From an uncultured Oscillospiraceae bacterium (GTDB taxonomy: Bacteria > Bacillota > Clostridia > Oscillospirales > Oscillospiraceae), in the NCBI GenBank assembly GCA_934512135.1, contig CAKSWT010000019.1, positions 1-47,742 of the forward strand: a DNA stretch of 47,742 nucleotides, in the 5' to 3' direction. Both the position numbers and the translations under genes were made by a program. Shown in pieces: positions 7,623-15,681 of this stretch (within the stretch, counting starts at the first letter, position 1; each line of letters starts with the position of its first letter). Below the pieces are notes generated by a model. The model saw only the letters and a program-made list of their open reading frames with translations. It was not told the origin of the DNA and made no database searches.

Positions 7623-9662
7623 ATGCCCGCTTTACTTTCCGGACTGAAATCCCCCCTTGTCATTCGCGGAAAAATGCTCAAATCCCGATTTATGTATCCC
7701 ATTGCCCAGGTACACTTTCTCCAGGGACCGGAGCTTTATCCCGCTGAGCCCACCGTTTCCTTCTATGAGAAAATCGCCAAGAACGGCTGTGCGCTTGTTC
7801 TGACCCAAGACACCACCAACCCTGACCAGCGCAAGATGCCCGGTCATGATACCCCCCATTTTTCCATGTGGGATATGGAAGATAAGGCGTGCCAGAACTA
7901 TTTCTGTCAGCTGACGGAATTTGTCCATATGCAGAGCAGCTTCATTGGTGTGGAGCTGTCTCCTGACCGCGGACTACCCTACTGTGTCAACGATCCCAAC
8001 CAGAAGATCGACTTTCCCCACCCCGGTTCCGAATCTCCCGAGGCGCTGAAGCTCAAGGAGGACTTCGGCCCCTGGATGGATGCGGGTCCCGAAGGCCGCG
8101 CCCTGCCAAATCCCGATTGGAATCCCGCCCCGAAGAACGTCTACTTTACCGAGGAAAAGATGGACGAATACATCGACATCATGTGTCAGAAGGCGCTCAA
8201 GTACAAGAACCTGGGCTATGATGCCGGCCTGATTGATATGGGAGACCACTTCTACATTGGTCAGTTTCTGGAATCCTACTGCAACTTCCGCACCGACGAA
8301 TACGGCGGCTCCTTTGAAAACCGGATGCGCTTTGCCGTCAAGGTCGTCAAGGAGGTTCGCCGCAGACTGGGCAGCGACTTTATTCTGGTGGGCAACATGC
8401 CCGGCACCAACGGCATGCCCAGAGGTCCCATGATGGGACTAACTGATGAGGAGAGCGCGCAGTTCCTCAAGGCCATCGAACCATATGTGGACATTGCTTT
8501 GATTCGTGAGGCGGACTGCAACTTCCCTCTGGAACCCAAGGAGTCCGAGACCATTCCCTATGCGAAAAAGATGAAGGACATGGGCGTCAAGATCAAAATG
8601 GCATGTGCGACCCCCTATATGGATCTTCAAAAGATGGACGATGCCATTACATCCGGCTCCTGCGACATCATCATGTCCGCTCGCATGTTCCTGTGCAATG
8701 ATGAATTAGGAAAAATTCTGGAAACAGGAGAAACCGACGATCTGGTTCCCTGCATTGAGTGCGGCGTTTGCCGCGGGACCTCCCCTGTCAAGGACTGGAT
8801 GAGCCACTGCACCATTAACCCCAAGCTGGGAATCGAACACCGTGCAGCCCGTCTGGTTCGTCCGGTGGAAAAGCAGAAGAAGATCGCGATAATCGGCGGC
8901 GGTCCAGGCGGCGTAACCTGTGCCCTGTGGCTCAAGGAACGTGGTCACACTCCCGTCATCTTTGAAAAGGCAGATAAGCTGGGCGGGCAGGTCAGCCATT
9001 CCAATCAGTCCAGATTCAAGTGGAAGATGGAGCGGTATCTGGATTATCTTCGGCATCAGGTGGAAAAGCAGGGCATTGCGCTTCGCCTGAATACGACGGC
9101 AACCCCCGAGACCATTGCCGCCGAAGAATTTGATGTGGTCATTGCAGCTACTGGCGCGCATCCCAAGGCGCCTAAGATTGCCGGAGTCCAGCACGCCAAA
9201 TACAACCCTATCAATGTCTATGATCATCTAGAGGAAATCGGTAAGCGGGTGGTTGTGATTGGCAGCACCTCTGCGCCCACCGAAGCCGCGCTGTTCCTTG
9301 CGGACAATGGGCATGAGGTAACACAAATTGGTCGTCAGAACATTGTTGCCTATGACCTCAACCCCATTCATCAGCGTGCCTATTATAATCTCTGGGTAAG
9401 AGACTTCGGCGTGACCGAGATTCACAACGCCGTTACCACCGACATTGCCCCCGGCAAGGTCACATATCGAGATTCCGACGGCGCCATCCACGAAATTCTC
9501 TGTGACGACATTGTTGCCGCCGGCGGTATGGAGCCAAACAGCAGTGCCGCAGAAGCCTTCTACGGATGCGCACCGGAGTTCTACGCCATCGGTGATTGCA
9601 GAAGCATCGGCACCATGCGAACTGCCATCCGTGATGCGTATACATTGGCAATCCGAATCTAA
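7623..9662 (+). CDS. Divergent OYE-family flavin/Fe-S oxidoreductase (OYE3)
   Basis: This 679-residue member is the most divergent in the window. The barrel carries RTDEYGG near 223 but the substrate-anchor segment is D-M-G-D (205-208), unlike the A/S-Y of the other six. A longer insertion around 125-175 (Pro/Asp/Gly rich) enlarges the region after the third strand. Cluster cysteines C377, C380, C383 and C396 are intact, and the FAD loop GGGPGG (425-430) is intact. The second nucleotide loop is degenerate: G-S-T-S-A-P (547-552) replaces GxGxxG/A, so NAD(P)H binding there is doubtful. GAAAGGA (7608-7614) favours the ATG at 7623 over one at 7614. It lies 105 bases after OYE2 with no clear terminator and is followed closely by the SDR gene. 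Confidence 0.88.
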   Translation: MPALLSGLKSPLVIRGKMLKSRFMYPIAQVHFLQGPELYPAEPTVSFYEKIAKNGCALVLTQDTTNPDQRKMPGHDTPHFSMWDMEDKACQNYFCQLTEFVHMQSSFIGVELSPDRGLPYCVNDPNQKIDFPHPGSESPEALKLKEDFGPWMDAGPEGRALPNPDWNPAPKNVYFTEEKMDEYIDIMCQKALKYKNLGYDAGLIDMGDHFYIGQFLESYCNFRTDEYGGSFENRMRFAVKVVKEVRRRLGSDFILVGNMPGTNGMPRGPMMGLTDEESAQFLKAIEPYVDIALIREADCNFPLEPKESETIPYAKKMKDMGVKIKMACATPYMDLQKMDDAITSGSCDIIMSARMFLCNDELGKILETGETDDLVPCIECGVCRGTSPVKDWMSHCTINPKLGIEHRAARLVRPVEKQKKIAIIGGGPGGVTCALWLKERGHTPVIFEKADKLGGQVSHSNQSRFKWKMERYLDYLRHQVEKQGIALRLNTTATPETIAAEEFDVVIAATGAHPKAPKIAGVQHAKYNPINVYDHLEEIGKRVVVIGSTSAPTEAALFLADNGHEVTQIGRQNIVAYDLNPIHQRAYYNLWVRDFGVTEIHNAVTTDIAPGKVTYRDSDGAIHEILCDDIVAAGGMEPNSSAAEAFYGCAPEFYAIGDCRSIGTMRTAIRDAYTLAIRI

Positions 9663-9688
9663 TTAGAATCTAAAGGAGGAACTTTTCT

Positions 9689-10432
9689 ATGGCAAATGAA
9701 AAAGGTTATGTCGTTGTTCGTGGCGGCGTCAGCGGCGCAGGAAGATATATCAGCCTCAAGATGGCGGAGGCGGGCTATGATGTATTCGCCCACACTGCTG
9801 AGGCCATTCACAATTTCCGCGGCGATATTTTAAAAGAAGAATGCAAAGCCTTAGGTGTCAGCTGCGCCTATGATGACGGCGATCCGAATGTCTACGAGAA
9901 CGCTCAGAAAATCGTCACCGATGCAGATCGGGAGCTGGGCGGAAAGATGATTGCATACATCAATAACGACGGCGTTTGCGGCGGCTCCCGGCTGCCCAAG
10001 ATGACCTTTGCCCAGTATCGGGAGGAGCTGGATATGCACTTCCTGGCCCTGCTGAACTGCGCCAAGACCGCCGCAGAGCACATGGCAAAGCAGGGGGGCG
10101 GTCAGTTTATTACCACCGTATGCCTGATGCCGTTTCCCGGTGAAACCCCGGATTTTTCCTTTGAGATTTCCCTGTACGAAGCCTTCACCCGTTCCCTGGC
10201 GAAAACCTATGCGCCGATGAATGTGCGCTTCAACACCATCATCTCCGGTCCGCTGAACTACCCGCAGGATCCTCCCATGCCTGGCTCTGCCCCGGAGCAC
10301 GGAGAGCACGCTGTTCAGTTTGCTCCTGTTATGGCGCAGGAATCTCCCGATGAATTCCTGAACATGATGGTCAACGTGGTTCAGTCTCCCGGTATAAACG
10401 GTCAGGTTTTCGCCCTGAATGTTCGGTTTTAA
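9689..10432 (+). CDS. SDR-family protein lacking catalytic Tyr/Lys
   Basis: This 247-residue protein has the short-chain dehydrogenase/reductase fold: cofactor loop GGVSGAG (12-18), NNDG (92-95) in place of NNAG, and FTRSLA (166-171) after the active-site helix. Counting back from FTRSLA, the YxxxK catalytic pair is F156 and I160, and the upstream active-site serine position is Val/Cys (about 144-145). By family rules it should not be a normal alcohol dehydrogenase. It may be a binding or scaffold protein, a pseudo-enzyme, or use other residues. AAAGGAGG (9672-9679) gives strong translation. It is sandwiched between OYE3 (26 bases upstream) and OYE4 (6 bases downstream), so it is surely co-expressed with them. 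Confidence 0.85.
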   Translation: MANEKGYVVVRGGVSGAGRYISLKMAEAGYDVFAHTAEAIHNFRGDILKEECKALGVSCAYDDGDPNVYENAQKIVTDADRELGGKMIAYINNDGVCGGSRLPKMTFAQYREELDMHFLALLNCAKTAAEHMAKQGGGQFITTVCLMPFPGETPDFSFEISLYEAFTRSLAKTYAPMNVRFNTIISGPLNYPQDPPMPGSAPEHGEHAVQFAPVMAQESPDEFLNMMVNVVQSPGINGQVFALNVRF

Positions 10433-10438
10433 CCCGCT

Positions 10439-12346
10439 ATGAACTACCCACATATGCTCTCTCCCTGGCGGGTGGGTAATGTTGTGCTGCGAAACCGCCT
10501 CTTTTCCGCTCCCATGGGACTGCATTGCCTGCAAGGAAGCGAACAGCATCCGACAAAGGCAATCATTCAGCATTACGCGGAAAAGGCGCGGGGCGGCGCA
10601 GCGGTTGTCACCTGCAGCGGCACCCGTCCTTACTCCATGCCTCCAACGCCGGGCTTTATCTGCTATGACCTGTATGCAAAGGATACACAGCACTATCTCA
10701 GTCAATTGGCAGACGCCATTCATTTCTATGGTGCCAAGGCATCCATGGAGATCACCGTTGCACCCAGGGATGGCAGCTTTCAAGCCTCGGCGGGCAACTC
10801 CATCCCCGGTCCTGGCAATCAGATTTCCAAGGAAATCACATTGGAAGCTATGGACGAGGCAATAGATAACCTGAAATTGCAGGTTGTTACCCTGAAAAAG
10901 CTGGGTTTTGACATGATCATGTTCCATGTCGCCTACAATATGGGGTTGCTGGGCAGCTTCTTATCTCTGCGGCTCAATCGGCGCACGGATGAATACGGTG
11001 GCTGCATCGAAAACCGGGTTCGCTTTCTGAATCGCTGCTGCGATGCGGTACACGAAGCAGCCGGACGAAATTTCCTCATCGAGCTGCGGATGTCCGGTAC
11101 CCTGCCCCAGGAAGATGGCTTTGCCATTGAGGATGCCTGCCGGATGGCAAAGGCGATTACGGGTCATGTGGATCTAATGCAGGTACATGCTCCCACGGAA
11201 TGGCAGGCACACCCCATGAGCTTTGAGCCGCATCATCCCAATCTGTGGATGGCTGATGCCATCAAAAAAAGCGGCGCGGAAATTCCAATTGTCACCATTG
11301 GCGGCTATCAGGATCCCGATGAAATCGAAGCGCTTCTGGCTGCGGGAAAAGCCGATGCTGTCAGTATGGCAAGGGGCTGGCTGGCGGACCCCTACTTGGG
11401 AAAAAAGGCACAGGACGGAAACGCCAACGATGTGGTTCCGTGTATTGCCTGTATGCGGTGTCACGATTCCGCCTGCATCGAGGGGACCACGCTGGTCTGT
11501 TCAGTGAATCCACGATTGGGCATTGAGCAAAATTTTCTGCCGGAACAACCGGTTTCTGTTCCAAAGCGTGTAGCCGTTGTCGGCGGCGGTCCCGCAGGCA
11601 TGATGGCAGCGCTTACCCTTTCTGATCGTGGACATACCGTAACACTGTTTGAAGGCTCCGATCATCTGGGCGGTCAGCTGAATTTCGCTGATTTTGCTTC
11701 GTTTAAGTCCTCCCTTGCCGCCTTTAAACGCTGGCTGATTGCACAGGTGCAGCGTCACCCAATTACAATCCGTTATGGAATCCGCCCCGAGGCTCGGCAG
11801 CTCAGCGCTGAGGGCTATCAGGTTGTAATCGCTGCATTGGGGGCTGTCCCTGTCACCCTTTCGATTCCTGGTATCGAAAATGCGATTCCTGCACCGAAAA
11901 TTTTCTGTGATACACCCCTGCCTGGTCGGCGAATTACAATTATCGGTGGCGGACAAGTGGGCTGCGAATCCGCACTGTTCCTTGCACAGCAGGGGAAAAT
12001 CGTCACCGTAATCGAAATGCAGCCAACGGTACTGTCTGATGCATCCCCCTCCTACCAGAGCAGACTTCTCCGGAATATCACAGCCTTGGGTGACCAGATT
12101 CAGCTCATCACAGATGCGCGCTGTATTTCCATGGGGGCAGAAACCTGTTATCAATGCGCCGACGGCACCCAGCATACCGTCTGCAGTGACCACGTTATCC
12201 TGGCTGCCGGTATGAAGCCACAGACGGAGCTGGCCCTTTCCCTGTTTGATCCCAACTACGAATTCCATATGATTGGCGACTGTTTGCAAACCGGGAATGT
12301 CCAAAAGGTCATTCGGTCCGCGTATTCCGTTGCCCTGGAGGTTTAA
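10439..12346 (+). CDS. OYE-family flavin/Fe-S oxidoreductase (OYE4)
   Basis: At 635 residues this is the shortest intact paralogue. Visible features: LSPWRVGNVVLRNR at the N-terminus; barrel motif RTDEYGG near 182; cluster cysteines C335, C338, C341 and C354 with an additional C346 inside the loop; FAD loop GGGPAG (382-387); LGGQLN-FADF (the HAD motif becomes FAD); second loop GGGQVG intact. The active-site segment is H-V-A-Y (163-166), retaining the His but with Tyr at the second anchor. The start lies six bases after the SDR stop and has no obvious ribosome binding site, so translation is probably coupled to the SDR gene. It is followed after 37 bases by SBP2. Confidence 0.9.
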   Translation: MNYPHMLSPWRVGNVVLRNRLFSAPMGLHCLQGSEQHPTKAIIQHYAEKARGGAAVVTCSGTRPYSMPPTPGFICYDLYAKDTQHYLSQLADAIHFYGAKASMEITVAPRDGSFQASAGNSIPGPGNQISKEITLEAMDEAIDNLKLQVVTLKKLGFDMIMFHVAYNMGLLGSFLSLRLNRRTDEYGGCIENRVRFLNRCCDAVHEAAGRNFLIELRMSGTLPQEDGFAIEDACRMAKAITGHVDLMQVHAPTEWQAHPMSFEPHHPNLWMADAIKKSGAEIPIVTIGGYQDPDEIEALLAAGKADAVSMARGWLADPYLGKKAQDGNANDVVPCIACMRCHDSACIEGTTLVCSVNPRLGIEQNFLPEQPVSVPKRVAVVGGGPAGMMAALTLSDRGHTVTLFEGSDHLGGQLNFADFASFKSSLAAFKRWLIAQVQRHPITIRYGIRPEARQLSAEGYQVVIAALGAVPVTLSIPGIENAIPAPKIFCDTPLPGRRITIIGGGQVGCESALFLAQQGKIVTVIEMQPTVLSDASPSYQSRLLRNITALGDQIQLITDARCISMGAETCYQCADGTQHTVCSDHVILAAGMKPQTELALSLFDPNYEFHMIGDCLQTGNVQKVIRSAYSVALEV

Positions 12347-12383
12347 TGTACCCATTTTCCCCAATAAGAATGGAGGTTATGAA

Positions 12384-14126
12384 ATGAAAAACCGCATACG
12401 GCTCCTTGCTATGGTCCTGGCACTGGGACTTTTCAGCGCCTGTGGAGCTGCCCCAGCATCGTCTACTCCTGCTTCCACCGCGGCTTCTTCGGTAGAAGTC
12501 ACTTCCACCAAAGACATGCCGGACGCTCCGACCGTCAAGGATGTGACTTCTGCACAGGACATGGCTTCTGCCGAACTGTCTGAAGCTGAGCCGGAAGAAG
12601 CTGTTGTCCAGCGCGTTGATTGTGAGCTTCCCCTCTATGACGGCGAATCCTTCACCTACTGGACCGTTCTTCAAGGCATGGACGAGCCCAACGACAGCTT
12701 TCTGTTCTGGAATCAGCTGGCGGACGCAACCGGCATCACCATTGAATTTGTCAACGCCCCCGAAGAAACAGCCATGGAGAAATACAATCTTATGATGGCA
12801 ACCGGCGACTATACCGACGTGATCTATGAGCGCGGCTTGACCACGGGCACCTCCTCCAGCTGCCCCTATAACGGCGGCTACGCCAAAGCCATTGTAGACG
12901 GCGTTTATATGGATCTCACCGACGCGATTCAGGAAAAGTGTCCGAACTATTGGAGTATTTTGCAGGAGAATCCTGGTGTTTACCGGGATCTGGCGCTGGA
13001 CGATGGTACCCTCTACTGCTTTGCCGCAATTATGGATGAGCCTTACGGCCCCAATCAGGGCGCCTGGGTGCGGACAGATATGATGAAGCAGGCTGGTGTG
13101 GAGGAGATTCCCACCACGGAAACCGGCTGGCTGGATCTCTGGCGCGCCATGAAATCTGCGGATGTGGTACAGCAGCCCACTCGTGCAAGTAACCTGGGCG
13201 ATTTGTACCCCAACATTGCGGAGGCATACGGCACCACCGCTTCCTCCAACTTCCTGATTGACCTGGAATCCGGTTCTGTCTTTTATGATGTGACCAGCAA
13301 CATGTATCGGGCTTATCTGGAGTACTTCCGACAGGTCTACGCAGAAGGAATCGTTGACCCTGACTTCTATAGCGTCAGCGAAACCAGCATGGCTGACATT
13401 GACGGCGGTCTGATTGCCACCTATGAGTGCGTACTGGGTGCAGCCAATATGATGACCACCACCAAGGGCATGGAAATGGCAGCCGCTCCCGCGGTACATC
13501 TCAGCGACTATGCTGTCAAGCAGCCCAAGCTGGTGAACTATGAGGACTGGAATTCCAGAATTACCACCGGCACCTGGTGCTGTGTCAGCGCAAACACCGA
13601 GAAGCTGGACGTTGTACTGGATTGGTTTAACTTTACCTACAGCGACTACGGCATTCAGGTTTGCAACTACGGCTTTGACGAGGGCGTGAGCTATGATGTT
13701 CTGCCTGATGGCAGTCTCCAGCTGACTCCAGCCATGCTGGATCGTGATGAAAACATGGTGGTTGGACGGATGCAGTACACCATGCGGGAAGGTCCCACCT
13801 ATGAGATTGCAAAAATTGAGCTTCCTGTTTCCTCCGATTTTATCCGGGATTCCTACAACACCTGGGGCGACTTTGACAAGGATGCCGCCATCTACAGCAC
13901 CATTCCTGCCGGGGTATCGCTCAGTGAGCAGGAAAGCACCGCGGTTTCCAACATCATGGGCGATATTGAAACCTACGTTTCTACCGTTACCATGCAGTGG
14001 ATGACCTGCGCATCGGAACTCAATGATGCGTCCTGGAACGAATATGTAACGTATATTGAGGATTCCGGCATTGCCGATGCCATTGCTGCCTATCAGACCG
14101 CCTATGACCGCTATCTAACCAAGTAA
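12384..14126 (+). CDS. Extracellular substrate-binding lipoprotein (SBP2)
   Basis: This 580-residue lipoprotein has a signal peptide ending F-S-A-C (Cys20), a slightly atypical lipobox with Phe at -3, then a Ser/Thr/Ala/Glu-rich linker. The body matches the other large SBPs here: YNLMMATGDYTD (about 135-146), a NYGF-containing segment matching the NYGIEG motif of SBP1/SBP3, and the end AYQTAYDRYLTK. The ATG at 12384 has TGGAGG (12371-12376); the frame is open further upstream only through OYE4 coding sequence. It is the last gene of the OYE2 operon, whereas the other SBPs are promoter-proximal. There is no transporter partner in the window. Confidence 0.9.
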   Translation: MKNRIRLLAMVLALGLFSACGAAPASSTPASTAASSVEVTSTKDMPDAPTVKDVTSAQDMASAELSEAEPEEAVVQRVDCELPLYDGESFTYWTVLQGMDEPNDSFLFWNQLADATGITIEFVNAPEETAMEKYNLMMATGDYTDVIYERGLTTGTSSSCPYNGGYAKAIVDGVYMDLTDAIQEKCPNYWSILQENPGVYRDLALDDGTLYCFAAIMDEPYGPNQGAWVRTDMMKQAGVEEIPTTETGWLDLWRAMKSADVVQQPTRASNLGDLYPNIAEAYGTTASSNFLIDLESGSVFYDVTSNMYRAYLEYFRQVYAEGIVDPDFYSVSETSMADIDGGLIATYECVLGAANMMTTTKGMEMAAAPAVHLSDYAVKQPKLVNYEDWNSRITTGTWCCVSANTEKLDVVLDWFNFTYSDYGIQVCNYGFDEGVSYDVLPDGSLQLTPAMLDRDENMVVGRMQYTMREGPTYEIAKIELPVSSDFIRDSYNTWGDFDKDAAIYSTIPAGVSLSEQESTAVSNIMGDIETYVSTVTMQWMTCASELNDASWNEYVTYIEDSGIADAIAAYQTAYDRYLTK

Positions 14127-14140
14127 TTCTATCCAATCAA

Positions 14141-14170
14141 GGCTCCTCGGGCCAATGTCTGAGGAGCCTT
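14141..14170 (+). terminator. Terminator after SBP2
   Basis: GGCTCCTC (14141-14148) pairs with GAGGAGCC (14161-14168) across a 12-base loop and is followed by only a short T run. It is probably a moderate terminator or attenuator, so some transcription may enter the beta-helix gene. Confidence 0.55.
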
Positions 14171-14201
14171 CCGTACATTTTCGGAGAAACGAGGCGATTT
14201 T

Positions 14202-15608
14202 ATGGAAAACACAGGACGAATTTCCGATCCGAATCAGGGGCGCATTCTGATGCAGACATTGGATGCAGCCGCTCTGGAGCAGCAACAGGAGCTCTATCGA
14301 AATGCGCTTCCTGTTTTTGTGAGGCAGGGAATACTGAACCAGAAGGCAGCGGATGCCATCGAGCCGCTGATCGGTCTTCCTATGGATGATATTATGCACC
14401 TGGTGACACCTTACGACAGGGCGCAGAAGGCAGGCATTATCACACAGGCACAGCTTGTTCCCATGCGCCAGGAGATTACACGGCAGATTCACAGTCCAAC
14501 CGCAAAATGCTCCGGCACCGCAGCACACGTTTATTCCGACGCAACCTCTATCACAGGCTGCACCCTCTCCACAGAAAACCGAAACGAAAATGTTGTTAAA
14601 TCCATCTCCGGCGGCAATGTGGTTTTGGAGCGCGTGCAAATTGAAAAGCGCGGAGACACCAGAAACCACATTGAAGGCAACTTCACCGGGCTAAACGCTG
14701 CCGTACTGGCAGAGGGCGGACGAATTTCCATTTCAGATTCCCAGATTATTTCCCATGCCATTGGCGGAAACAATGTGTTTGCCCATGGAGCCGACAGTCA
14801 TATCACGCTGAACAACGTACTGCTGGACGCCTATGGCGAAGCCTCCAATCGGTGTATTTATGTCTCCTTCGGCGGTCAGGTGGATGCCGAGCACTGCGAA
14901 ATAATCTCCCGCGGCTCCATCAGCTCTCCCGTGGCAACGGATGTCGGCGGCGGAACCATTCGTCTGAAAAACTGTGTTGTAAAGGCGTTGGGCAATCACT
15001 GTGCCGCGCTATACTCCACCGGACGAGTTGAAGCCGAGCACTGCGTTTGCGTTGCCCCGGAAACCGAGGGGATGATTATTGTAGGCAGCAATTCCATTTT
15101 CCTGCGGGACAGCCATGTGTTCAGCGGGCAAAACCAAGGTGTAAAATTTGCCTCCGAACTGGGGGAATCTCAGGGGAAATTCACCATGGAGGGGGGCAGC
15201 CTTACCGCCGCAGAAGGGCCGCTGTTCCAGGTGGAGCTGGACGCCCGGATTGTTCTAAAGCACGCTGCCATTGCGGTGCCCTCCGGTCAGATACTAAAGC
15301 TGTATCGCGGCTTTTCTCCGCCGGGAATGGAGCAGCCGGAACCGGGTCAGGGGCTAATTCAATTGGAGCTGGAGCAGCAGCAGCTGACCGGCACCATAGA
15401 AAGCGACCGTGACCACGCACTGACGCTTCATCTGCGCAACGGAAGCCTATTGACCGGTTCCGTTAACGCGCCGGACTCCACGGTCATCCTCAGCCGTAGC
15501 AGCCGCTGGATTCTCAGCGGTGACAGCACCATTGGGACGCTTATCAATGAAGATCCCAACAGCGAAAATGTCATTTTGAATGGTTTTGCGTTAAATTGTT
15601 CCCTTTGA
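14202..15608 (+). CDS. Cytoplasmic right-handed beta-helix-like protein
   Basis: This 468-residue protein has no signal peptide. Residues 1-95 look alpha-helical and Gln/Leu-rich. From about 100 to 400 it consists of short repeating rungs of roughly 20-25 residues with alternating hydrophobic/polar patterns and recurrent Asn/Cys/Gly turns (for example GGRISISDSQIISHA, GGTIRLKNCVVKALG, GGQVDAEHCEIISRG), typical of a parallel beta-helix. Such folds occur in pectate lyases and adhesins, but those are usually exported. I recognise no catalytic signature. It starts 75 bases after SBP2 across a modest hairpin and precedes OYE5. Function is unknown; a scaffold or binding protein for the reductase system is conceivable. 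Confidence 0.7.
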   Translation: MENTGRISDPNQGRILMQTLDAAALEQQQELYRNALPVFVRQGILNQKAADAIEPLIGLPMDDIMHLVTPYDRAQKAGIITQAQLVPMRQEITRQIHSPTAKCSGTAAHVYSDATSITGCTLSTENRNENVVKSISGGNVVLERVQIEKRGDTRNHIEGNFTGLNAAVLAEGGRISISDSQIISHAIGGNNVFAHGADSHITLNNVLLDAYGEASNRCIYVSFGGQVDAEHCEIISRGSISSPVATDVGGGTIRLKNCVVKALGNHCAALYSTGRVEAEHCVCVAPETEGMIIVGSNSIFLRDSHVFSGQNQGVKFASELGESQGKFTMEGGSLTAAEGPLFQVELDARIVLKHAAIAVPSGQILKLYRGFSPPGMEQPEPGQGLIQLELEQQQLTGTIESDRDHALTLHLRNGSLLTGSVNAPDSTVILSRSSRWILSGDSTIGTLINEDPNSENVILNGFALNCSL

Positions 15609-15620
15609 GGGTGTGCCCCA

Positions 15621-15649
15621 TTGAGCATTCAAACTATTTATGTTACGAT
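15621..15649 (+). promoter_or_regulatory. Promoter for OYE5
   Basis: TTGAGC (15621-15626), a 17-base spacer and TACGAT (15644-15649) lie about 32 bases before the OYE5 start, suggesting OYE5 can be expressed independently of the preceding genes. Confidence 0.5.
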
Positions 15650-15681
15650 CACCATATCAACCGTTAAGGAGTGAACGCACA

